Made by a program: the position numbers and the translations under genes. From positions 1 to 6,416 of the forward strand of contig VXRS01000158.1 in assembly GCA_009838385.1 (NCBI GenBank): 6,416 bases of DNA, read 5' to 3'. Source of the stretch: Dehalococcoidia bacterium. GTDB lineage: Bacteria; Chloroflexota; Dehalococcoidia; Tepidiformales; Tepidiformaceae. Positions 1 to 4,509 of the stretch are shown in pieces. Positions within the stretch are counted from its first letter, which is position 1. Each line of letters begins with the position of its first letter. Under the pieces are notes generated by a model. It had not been told where the DNA came from, made no database searches, and saw only the letters and a list, made by a program, of their open reading frames with translations.

Positions 1-405
1 GAGGGCCTCATCGAGCATGGCCGCGCGGGTGCGGCGATCGAACTCGTCGCCGCCGAACCAGGGACCCTGCTCGTCGGGGGCACCGAGACCGACGGAAAGG
101 GTGAGGCGGCCGCCGGAGAGGTGGTCGACGGTGGCGGCCTGGCGGGCGATCAGCCAGGGACGGTGCCAGGCCAGTGGCGTGAGCATGGTGCCGAGGCGGA
201 CGCGTTCGGTACTCAGGGCGACGCCGGAGAGGAGCACCCAGGCGTCCGCGAACGCCATGACGGGCTCGTCGGGAGCGGCGGCGTAAGGAGTGTCCCAGAA
301 GAAGACGCCGTCCCAGCCGGCCTCCTCGGCGTCGACGGCGAGCTGGATGAGGGTGGCGGGGTCGCCGCCGTAGCCGGTGTTGGGAAGGGTGACACCGAAG
401 CGCAT
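1..405 (-). CDS. LLM-class flavin-dependent oxidoreductase, N-terminal part (cut by left edge)
   Basis: The reverse strand from ATG at 405 reads 135 codons without a stop to the window edge, so the C-terminal half or more is missing. The start MRFGVTLPNTGYGGD, the segment AEEAGWDGVFFWD (about residues 26-38), the RVRLGTMLTPLAWHRPW stretch (about 69-85) and DHLSGGRLTLSVGLGAP (about 95-111) are hallmarks of the bacterial luciferase-like TIM-barrel family, whose members use FMN or F420. The substrate cannot be told from this fragment, and it does not look like a specific match to SsuD. It lies 44 bases downstream of cysM on the same strand, so it may be the last gene of the cysteine cluster or have its own start signal. 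No Shine-Dalgarno sequence precedes the ATG. Family certain, function unknown. Confidence 0.93.
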   Translation of the reverse strand, partial: MRFGVTLPNTGYGGDPATLIQLAVDAEEAGWDGVFFWDTPYAAAPDEPVMAFADAWVLLSGVALSTERVRLGTMLTPLAWHRPWLIARQAATVDHLSGGRLTLSVGLGAPDEQGPWFGGDEFDRRTRAAMLDEAL

Positions 406-414
406 CGGGGGCTG

Positions 415-420
415 AGTTTA
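415..420 (-). promoter_or_regulatory. possible -10 element for the LLM oxidoreductase gene
   Basis: The short gap between cysM and the oxidoreductase gene is very GC-rich except for TAAACT on the minus strand, which fits the TAnnnT -10 pattern. It ends 9 bases before the ATG at 405, so transcription would begin almost at the start codon. Together with the missing Shine-Dalgarno sequence this would fit a leaderless mRNA. No convincing -35 is seen. Weak evidence. Confidence 0.25.
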
Positions 421-449
421 GGGGAAGGCGGCCTACGCAGGCGCGGGCG

Positions 450-1394
450 CTACCACCAGATCATCTCGTCGACGTCCTCGGGGAGGTCGTCCCAGTCGGT
501 GGTCCAGAGGCCGGAGCTAAGGTACTTCCAGCCGCCGTCGGCGAGCAGGCAGACGATGTGCTGTTCGCCTTCGAGGCGCTCGGAGACCCTGATGGCGGCC
601 CGCACCACGGAGCCGCTGCTGACGCCGGCGAAGATGCCTTCCTTCTCGGCCAGGTCGCGGGTGAAGGCGAAGCTGGTCTGGCTATCGACGACGATCTTCC
701 CGTCGAGGATGGACTCATCGAGGATCTCGGGGATGAAGCCCTCTTCGAGGGCGCGGAGGCCCTGCACGTTGTCGCCGGGGTGGGGGGCGGCGGCGATGAC
801 GCGGATGTCGGGCTTGCGCGCCTTGAGGCCGCGGCCGGTGCCGGTGAGGGTTCCCCCAGTACCCAGGCCCGCGACGAAGGCGGTCGTCTCGGGGAGGTCG
901 CGCAGGATCTCGACGGCCGTTCCGTGCTCGTGGGCGGCGGGGTTGGCCTCGTTCCCGTACTGGTAGGGGAAGTGGTAGCGGCCAGGGTCGGCGGCGACAA
1001 TCTCCTTGGCTTTCACGATAGCGCCGTTCGAGCCGAGCTCGCCGGGGGAGTAGATGATCTCGGCGCCGAGGGAGCGCAGCAGGAGCGAGCGCTCCTCGCT
1101 GACGTTCTCAGGCATGACGCAGACCACGTGATAGCCACGAAGCTTGCCGATGAGAGCGAGTCCAATGCCCGTGTTCCCCGAGGTGGGCTCGAGGATGGTG
1201 TCGCCGGGCTTGAGCTCGCCGCGCGACTCGGCTGCTTCAATCATCGCCTTCGCGATGCGGTCCTTCACTGAGCCGGTGGGGTTCTGGCCCTCGAGCTTGG
1301 CGTAGATATGGACGTCGGGGCGGGGCGCGAAGGCGCGCAACTCGACGAGGGGGGTATCGCCGATGAGGTCGAGGATGGAGCGGTAGAGGGCCAC
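450..1394 (-). CDS. cysM: cysteine synthase CysM-type (CysO-thiocarboxylate / O-phosphoserine dependent, probable)
   Basis: A 314-residue fold-type II PLP enzyme. The PLP lysine is K44 in NPTGSVKDR; the phosphate and substrate loop is PTSGNTG (70-76); the PLP phosphate-binding glycine loop is GTGGT (178-182); S259 in GVSSG sits at the pyridine-nitrogen serine position. Three features point to the mycobacterial CysM type rather than CysK. R214 in GLRALEEGF falls where M. tuberculosis CysM has its O-phosphoserine-selective arginine (Arg220). The DGGWKYLSSG motif (286-295) resembles CysM DAGWKYLSTG. An acidic tail follows, ending IWW, comparable to the CysM tail that closes the active site. The gene lies 12 bases downstream of the carrier gene, as cysO-cysM does in mycobacteria. 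The start is GTG at 1394 with no Shine-Dalgarno sequence, suggesting translational coupling. Family certain; phosphoserine and carrier use inferred from motifs and context. Confidence 0.93.
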   Translation of the reverse strand: MALYRSILDLIGDTPLVELRAFAPRPDVHIYAKLEGQNPTGSVKDRIAKAMIEAAESRGELKPGDTILEPTSGNTGIGLALIGKLRGYHVVCVMPENVSEERSLLLRSLGAEIIYSPGELGSNGAIVKAKEIVAADPGRYHFPYQYGNEANPAAHEHGTAVEILRDLPETTAFVAGLGTGGTLTGTGRGLKARKPDIRVIAAAPHPGDNVQGLRALEEGFIPEILDESILDGKIVVDSQTSFAFTRDLAEKEGIFAGVSSGSVVRAAIRVSERLEGEQHIVCLLADGGWKYLSSGLWTTDWDDLPEDVDEMIWW

Positions 1395-1402
1395 GGCGGG
1401 GC

Positions 1403-1414
1403 GGGGCTAGCCCC
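1403..1414 (-). repeat. perfect 12-base palindrome across the cysO stop codon
   Basis: GGGGCTAGCCCC is its own reverse complement and contains the cysO TAG stop. In RNA it can form a short GC stem with a CUAG loop, or a 5-bp CGGGG/CCCCG stem with a GCUAG loop. It lies 8 bases before the cysM GTG, where a Shine-Dalgarno sequence would be expected and none is seen. There is no U-tract, so it does not look like a terminator. Confidence 0.45.
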
Positions 1415-1700
1415 CGGCAAGGGCGGGGAGGATGTCGAGGACGTCTCCGTCGCTGAGGGCGGTGCCGGCGCCGCCCATGTAGCGGATGTCCTCATCGTTG
1501 AGGTAGACGTTGACGAAGCGCTGGAGCTCCCCGTCTTCGCCGTACATCTGGGCCTTGAATCCGGGGTAGCTGGCCTCGATATCGTCGACGACCTCGGCCA
1601 CGGTCGCGCCCCGCGCCTCGATCTCCTTCTGCCCGCCAACGAGCTTCGAGAGGACAGCGGTAACGCGGATGCGGACGGTGGGCGCGGTGGCTGAGGTCAC
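1407..1700 (-). CDS. cysO: CysO-like ubiquitin-fold sulfur carrier protein (MoaD/ThiS family)
   Basis: A 97-residue beta-grasp protein, close to the roughly 90 residues usual for CysO and MoaD. It shows the family pattern: a first beta hairpin, the helix TVAEVVDDIEASYPGF (33-48), VNVYLNDEDIRYMGG (63-77), GTALSDGDVLDILPALAGG at the end, and a free C-terminal Gly96-Gly97. That diglycine is where an E1-like enzyme adenylates the carrier and where sulfur is loaded as a thiocarboxylate. Immediate linkage to a CysM-type synthase suggests the sulfur goes to cysteine rather than to molybdopterin or thiamin. The start is GTG at 1700, chosen because AGGAGA lies 8 bases upstream and the upstream in-frame extension only shadows the preceding gene. 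It is paralogous to the N-terminal domain of the neighbouring E1-like protein, sharing EVVDD, PGF and IL/FIPALAGG. A MoaD role is the main alternative. Confidence 0.93.
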   Translation of the reverse strand: MTSATAPTVRIRVTAVLSKLVGGQKEIEARGATVAEVVDDIEASYPGFKAQMYGEDGELQRFVNVYLNDEDIRYMGGAGTALSDGDVLDILPALAGG

Positions 1701-1708
1701 GGGCTGGT

Positions 1709-1714
1709 TCTCCT
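1709..1714 (-). promoter_or_regulatory. ribosome binding site of cysO
   Basis: AGGAGA on the minus strand, 8 bases before the GTG at 1700 and within the 29-base gap after the E1-like gene. It decides the start of cysO against the much longer upstream open frame. Confidence 0.8.
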
Positions 1715-1729
1715 GGCGGTGGGTTCGGG

Positions 1730-2839
1730 CTAGACGGCGGCTTCCTCTTCCTCCGGGTGGGGGAAGGGGGCGCCGCAGAACTCCTCGTAGTCGATGAGCT
1801 CGGTGATCGTGGGGTTGTCGCCGCAGAGGGGGCAGTCCGGGTCTCGGCGGATCTTGACGGTGCGGAACTCGAGCGAGAGGGCATCGTAGAGGAGGAGGCG
1901 GTTGACAAGGGGTTCTCCCTGTTCGAGGACGAGCTTGAGCACCTCGGTGGCCTGGATGCTGCCGATGGTGGCGCACATCGCACCCAGCACGCCGGCCTCG
2001 GCGCAGCTGGGCACCATGCCGGGCGGGGGCGGCGCCGGATAGAGGCAGCGGTAGCAGCTCTGGTCGGGCAGGTAGGTCGTGGCCTGGCCATCGAACATGA
2101 GGATGGAGCCGTCGACCAGCTTCTTCTTGCGGAGGAAGCAGGCGTCGCTCACCAGGTAGCGCGTGGCGAAGTTGTCGGCCCCGTTCACGACGATGTCGTA
2201 CTGGTCGATGATCTCGAAGGCGTTATCGCTGGTGAGGGGCGCCTCGTGGAGGACGACATTGATGTTGGGGTTGTGGGAGAGCAGGGTCTCCTTCGCCGAC
2301 TGCACCTTGGGGCGGCCGATGTCGTCGGTCTGGTGGAGAATCTGGCGCTGCAGGTTGGAGCGGTCGACGATGTCGAAATCGATGAGGCCGATCGTGCCGA
2401 TGCCGGCGAGGGCGAGGTAGAGGGCGACGGGGGAGCCGAGCCCGCCAGCGCCCACGACGAGCACCCTGGCCTCGATGATCCTGCGCTGCCCGGCGCTCCC
2501 GACCTGAGGCATGATGAGATGGCGGCTGTAGCGCTCGACCATCTCGGGCGTGAGGACGACGTCGGAGCCGCCGGCGAGGGCAGGGATGAAGGCGACCTCG
2601 TCGCCGGTGGCGAGGGCGGTGGCCTCACCGTCGAGCGTGTCGATCTCGACCTGGTTCACGTAGACCCCGATGTGGGTCGCGATCTCGCCGTCGGCATCGC
2701 GCACCTGGAGGCCGAAGCCGGGGAACTGCGTGTCGAGGTCGTCCACGACCTCGCGCAGGTTGGCGCCGGTGGCGCGCACCTGGACGCGGTTGCCGACGAG
2801 GTGGCGGAAGGGGGTGGGGACGTAGACGTTGACGGTCAC
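1730..2839 (-). CDS. moeB: MoeB/ThiF-family E1-like adenylyltransferase fused to an N-terminal MoaD/ThiS ubiquitin-like domain
   Basis: A 369-residue two-domain protein. Residues 1-91 form a ubiquitin-like sulfur-carrier domain ending FIPALAGG, so the diglycine (90-91) is internal. Residues 97-369 form a MoeB/ThiF domain: ERYSRHL (102-108), nucleotide-binding GAGGLGS (130-136), DFDIVDRSNLQRQ (154-166), the E1 motif NGADNFATRY (219-228), zinc-ligand pairs C262/C265 and C336/C339, and C279 in the position of the E. coli ThiF persulfide cysteine. The expected role is adenylation of the C-terminal glycine of a carrier, most likely the adjacent CysO-like protein. No rhodanese domain follows, unlike MoeZ-type E1s. 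The start is GTG at 2839, chosen for GAGG 8 bases upstream and because homology begins there. An ATG at 2968 would overlap cysK by 62 bases and add a low-complexity shadow. Domains certain; the role of the fused carrier is unknown. Confidence 0.93.
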   Translation of the reverse strand: MTVNVYVPTPFRHLVGNRVQVRATGANLREVVDDLDTQFPGFGLQVRDADGEIATHIGVYVNQVEIDTLDGEATALATGDEVAFIPALAGGSDVVLTPEMVERYSRHLIMPQVGSAGQRRIIEARVLVVGAGGLGSPVALYLALAGIGTIGLIDFDIVDRSNLQRQILHQTDDIGRPKVQSAKETLLSHNPNINVVLHEAPLTSDNAFEIIDQYDIVVNGADNFATRYLVSDACFLRKKKLVDGSILMFDGQATTYLPDQSCYRCLYPAPPPPGMVPSCAEAGVLGAMCATIGSIQATEVLKLVLEQGEPLVNRLLLYDALSLEFRTVKIRRDPDCPLCGDNPTITELIDYEEFCGAPFPHPEEEEAAV

Positions 2840-2847
2840 TGGCTGCG

Positions 2848-2851
2848 CCTC
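2848..2851 (-). promoter_or_regulatory. ribosome binding site of the ubiquitin-like/E1 fusion gene
   Basis: GAGG on the minus strand, 8 bases before GTG 2839. It supports the short start and argues against the ATG at 2968 inside cysK. Confidence 0.55.
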
Positions 2852-2858
2852 GCTGCTG

Positions 2859-2875
2859 GGCCCGTCCTGGGGGCC
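2859..2875 (-). repeat. small inverted repeat in the cysK-to-E1 gap
   Basis: On the minus strand GGCCC and GGGCC flank a 7-base loop and can form a 5-bp GC stem, 7 bases ahead of the GAGG ribosome binding site. The 67-base gap (2840-2906) is the longest in the minus-strand cluster. No U-tract follows, so termination is unlikely; an effect on translation or RNA processing is possible but unsupported. Confidence 0.3.
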
Positions 2876-2906
2876 GTCGGATTGTGGAGCGGCTCCCGCC
2901 GCCGGG

Positions 2907-3839
2907 CTAGAGGTCGACACTGAGGTACCGCTCCCCGGTATCACAGAGGATGGTGACGATACGGGCATCCTCGCCCAGGCGCTCGGCCACGGAGAGGGAT
3001 GCGATGACGTTGGCGGCGGCGGAGATGCCGACGAGAAGGCCCTCCTCGCGGGTGAGGCGGGCGGTCATGGCGAAGGCGTCCTTGTCCTCGATGCGGATGA
3101 CCTCGTCGTAGACCTCGCGGTCGAGGACGCCGGGCACGAAGCTGGCGCCGATGCCCTGGATGCCGCTGAGCCCTGGGCGTCCGCCGCTGAGGACGGGCGA
3201 GCGGGCGGGCTCGACGGCGACGATCTGGATGCGGTCGCCGAGCTCCTCGCGCAGCACCTGGCCGACACCGGTGATGGTCCCGCCGGTGCCGACGGCTGCG
3301 ACAAAGGCATCGATCTCGCCGTCGGTGGCGGCAAGGATCTCGCGGGCGGTGGTGCGGCGGTGGACGTCGGGGTTGGCGGGGTTCTCGAACTGCTGGGGGA
3401 CGAACACGTCGGACTCGGACTCGGCGAGCTGGCTGGCGGCGAAGACGGCGCCGGTCATGCCCTCGATGGCGGGGGTGAGGTGAACCTCGGCGCCGAAACG
3501 CTCGAAGAGGCGGCGGCGCTCGACGGACATGTCCTCGGGCATGGTGAGGATGAGGCGGTAACCCTTGACGGCGGCGACCATGGCGAGGCCGATGCCGGTG
3601 TTGCCGGAAGTCGGCTCGATGATGGTGGCGCCGGGGCGAAGGGCTCCGGAGCGCTCGGCATCCTCGATCATGGCGAGGGCGATGCGGTCCTTGACGGAGC
3701 CGCCGGGGTTCATGCTCTCGAGCTTGCCGTAGATGGCGGCGGAGCCTTCGGGCACGACGCGGTTGAGCCGCACGAGGGGAGTCGCCCCGACGAGCTCAAG
3801 GATGGAGTCGGCGACGCGGGGTCGTGAGGGAGCGGTCAT
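2907..3839 (-). CDS. cysK: cysteine synthase A (O-acetylserine sulfhydrylase)
   Basis: A 310-residue PLP enzyme that would form L-cysteine from O-acetylserine and sulfide in the cytoplasm. PLP lysine K50 lies in NPGGSVKDR; the substrate loop is PTSGNTG (76-82); QQFENPANP (149-157) is the CysK QF-NPANP signature; the phosphate loop is GTGGT (184-188); GIQGIGASFVPG is the CysK-type active-site loop; S273 in GIS is the pyridine-nitrogen serine. The protein ends shortly after GERYLS, without the extended CysM tail. The start is ATG at 3839, with GGGAGG 8 bases upstream, overlapping the regulator's stop as ATGA (3836-3839). This implies translational coupling and fixed stoichiometry with the regulator. 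It is a paralog of cysM two genes downstream. No cysE is in the window. An alternative is another beta-replacing sulfhydrylase, but the motifs favour CysK. Confidence 0.94.
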   Translation of the reverse strand: MTAPSRPRVADSILELVGATPLVRLNRVVPEGSAAIYGKLESMNPGGSVKDRIALAMIEDAERSGALRPGATIIEPTSGNTGIGLAMVAAVKGYRLILTMPEDMSVERRRLFERFGAEVHLTPAIEGMTGAVFAASQLAESESDVFVPQQFENPANPDVHRRTTAREILAATDGEIDAFVAAVGTGGTITGVGQVLREELGDRIQIVAVEPARSPVLSGGRPGLSGIQGIGASFVPGVLDREVYDEVIRIEDKDAFAMTARLTREEGLLVGISAAANVIASLSVAERLGEDARIVTILCDTGERYLSVDL

Positions 3840-4273
3840 ATCTGGTACCTCCCGGCGACGGCCTGGGGCTCCTTCGCATGGAGGTCGGCGATGGAGTAGC
3901 TGGCGAGGATGGCGACGGTCGCTGCCTGGATGCGCTCCCATATCTCGCGCTGGCCGCACTGATGGGGGTGGTCGGTGCGGTCGGGGGGCTCATCGAGCCA
4001 GGCGATGGGCGCCAGGCTGCCTTCGAGGGCGACGATGGCATCGAGGACAGAGATCTCCGCAGGGTCGCGGGCGAGCTCGTGGCCACCGGCGGGTCCGCGC
4101 TGGGAGCGCACAAGCCCGGCCTTGCGCAGGGTGGTGAGGAGCTGGTCGAGGTACTGCTCGGGGACGTGGCGGCGGAGGGCGATCTCGGAGCACTGCAGGG
4201 GGCCCTGGCCGTAGTGGTCGGCCAGCTCGATGAGGGCCCGCAGCCCGTAGTCGCCCCGTGTGGAACAGCGCAT
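3836..4273 (-). CDS. Rrf2-family transcriptional regulator, CymR-like
   Basis: A 145-residue winged-helix protein of usual Rrf2 length. MRCSTRGDYGLRALIELA opens the family domain, the recognition-helix region is PEQYLDQLLTTLRKAGLV (38-55), the wing is GPAGGHELARDP (60-71), and the dimerisation helix includes REIWERI (109-115). Cysteines are C3, C28 and C106 only, so the three-cysteine iron-sulfur motif of IscR and NsrR is absent. This points to the cluster-free CymR branch, which in Bacillus controls cysteine metabolism with CysK as partner. The C-terminus is Arg-Tyr-Gln-Ile; a terminal isoleucine is the anchor used by CysE to enter the CysK active site. The gene is first in the cluster and overlaps cysK by ATGA, so autoregulation is likely. 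ATG 4273 is chosen because family homology begins there. TTG 4306, 11 codons upstream, has a better AGGAGG ribosome binding site and is a serious alternative. Confidence 0.92.
   Translation of the reverse strand: MRCSTRGDYGLRALIELADHYGQGPLQCSEIALRRHVPEQYLDQLLTTLRKAGLVRSQRGPAGGHELARDPAEISVLDAIVALEGSLAPIAWLDEPPDRTDHPHQCGQREIWERIQAATVAILASYSIADLHAKEPQAVAGRYQI
3848..3853 (-). promoter_or_regulatory. ribosome binding site of cysK, inside the regulator gene
   Basis: GGGAGG on the minus strand, 8 bases before ATG 3839 and within the last codons of the upstream regulator gene. It selects this start over longer in-frame extensions reaching back to 3959. Confidence 0.8.
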
Positions 4274-4288
4274 CTGACCTCGCCCGCG

Positions 4289-4304
4289 GCGGCGGTTCCG
4301 CCGC
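4289..4304 (-). repeat. GC-rich inverted repeat at the regulator's 5' end
   Basis: On the minus strand GCGGCGGAACCGCCGC forms a 6-bp stem with a GAAC loop (7-bp symmetry). If translation starts at TTG 4306 it encodes Arg-rich codons beginning there; if at ATG 4273 it is a 5' leader hairpin between the AGGAGG and the start. Either way it could lower translation of the regulator. Confidence 0.5.
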
Positions 4305-4312
4305 AAGACTCG

Positions 4313-4318
4313 CCTCCT
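4313..4318 (-). promoter_or_regulatory. strong Shine-Dalgarno sequence for the alternative TTG start of the regulator
   Basis: A perfect AGGAGG on the minus strand, 6 bases before TTG 4306. The competing ATG 4273 has only GAGG with a 4-base gap. This is the best argument for an 11-residue longer product beginning MRRNRRRGRGQ. Confidence 0.55.
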
Positions 4319-4321
4319 GCC

Positions 4322-4343
4322 TAAAGTCGAGTAAGTCTGTCAA
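4322..4343 (-). promoter_or_regulatory. candidate Rrf2/CymR operator downstream of the promoter
   Basis: An A/T-richer island in GC-rich DNA. On the minus strand it starts TTGACA, continues with GACTTACTCGACTTTAG, and contains an imperfect dyad around TCGA (ACTCGACT). It covers the predicted transcription start and lies ahead of the regulator's ribosome binding site, where an autorepressor would block transcription. The TTGACA has no acceptable -10 at 16-18 bases, so it is better read as operator than as -35. Assignment rests on position and composition. Confidence 0.35.
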
Positions 4344-4345
4344 CA

Positions 4346-4374
4346 ATCGTAGTCGGCGTCGGCGAGAGGGGCAA
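4346..4374 (-). promoter_or_regulatory. probable sigma70-type promoter of the cysteine cluster
   Basis: Minus strand: TTGCCC at 4374-4369, a 17-base spacer, then TACGAT at 4351-4346. Predicted transcription start is near 4339, giving a leader of about 33 bases to TTG 4306 or 66 to ATG 4273. It is the only well-spaced pair I see in the divergent region, and the tightly packed downstream genes can all be read from it. Confidence 0.45.
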
Positions 4375-4509
4375 CCAGTGGTCCCGGATCTTTGGAAGGC
4401 AGAGCCAAGGGGCGGTCGCTGCTACCCTTGAACGGCAGCTTTCCGTGGGGTTGGACCGTTCGCTTACGTCGCGCGTGACCTTCCGTTCCTGAACCGGCTA
4501 CGCGAACAG
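4375..4509 (+). other. metH upstream region with unresolved start
   Basis: The metH frame is closed upstream by TGA at 4429-4431. Between 4432 and 4509 it has no ATG, GTG or TTG, although conserved MetH sequence (FLNRLREQ, from 4486) is already readable. A TACCCT at 4423-4428 resembles a -10, without a good -35. A 6-bp hairpin (4390-4395 with 4405-4410) is weak. GTG codons at 4445 and 4475 lie in another frame that stops at TGA 4490. I see no cobalamin, SAM or SAH riboswitch, and the space is short for a cobalamin riboswitch. Confidence 0.5.

Noticed and set aside
1757..2923. Plus-strand open frame of 388 codons opposite the E1 fusion gene
   Set aside because: Low-complexity Gly/Ala/Val/Asp/Glu composition typical of an antisense shadow; the minus strand carries clear E1 motifs.
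2840..2968. Longer N-terminus of the E1 fusion from ATG 2968
   Set aside because: It would overlap cysK by 62 bases and add a Ser/Pro/Gly low-complexity stretch; GTG 2839 has a ribosome binding site and begins at the domain boundary.
2829..3827. Plus-strand open frame of 332 codons opposite cysK
   Set aside because: Antisense shadow with Gly/Asp/Ala runs; cysK motifs are unmistakable on the other strand.
4338..4343. TTGACA as the -35 box of the regulator
   Set aside because: The sequence 16-18 bases downstream is GC-rich and overlaps the ribosome binding site; TTGCCC-17-TACGAT just upstream is better spaced.
4360..4480. Cobalamin or SAM riboswitch ahead of metH
   Set aside because: CAGTGG at 4376-4381 recalls part of the cobalamin box but not the consensus or orientation, the space is short, and no paired core of any known class is seen.
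4445..4492. 15-codon leader peptide from GTG 4445 ahead of metH
   Set aside because: No ribosome binding site and no run of Met, Cys or other regulatory codons; it overlaps the conserved metH frame.
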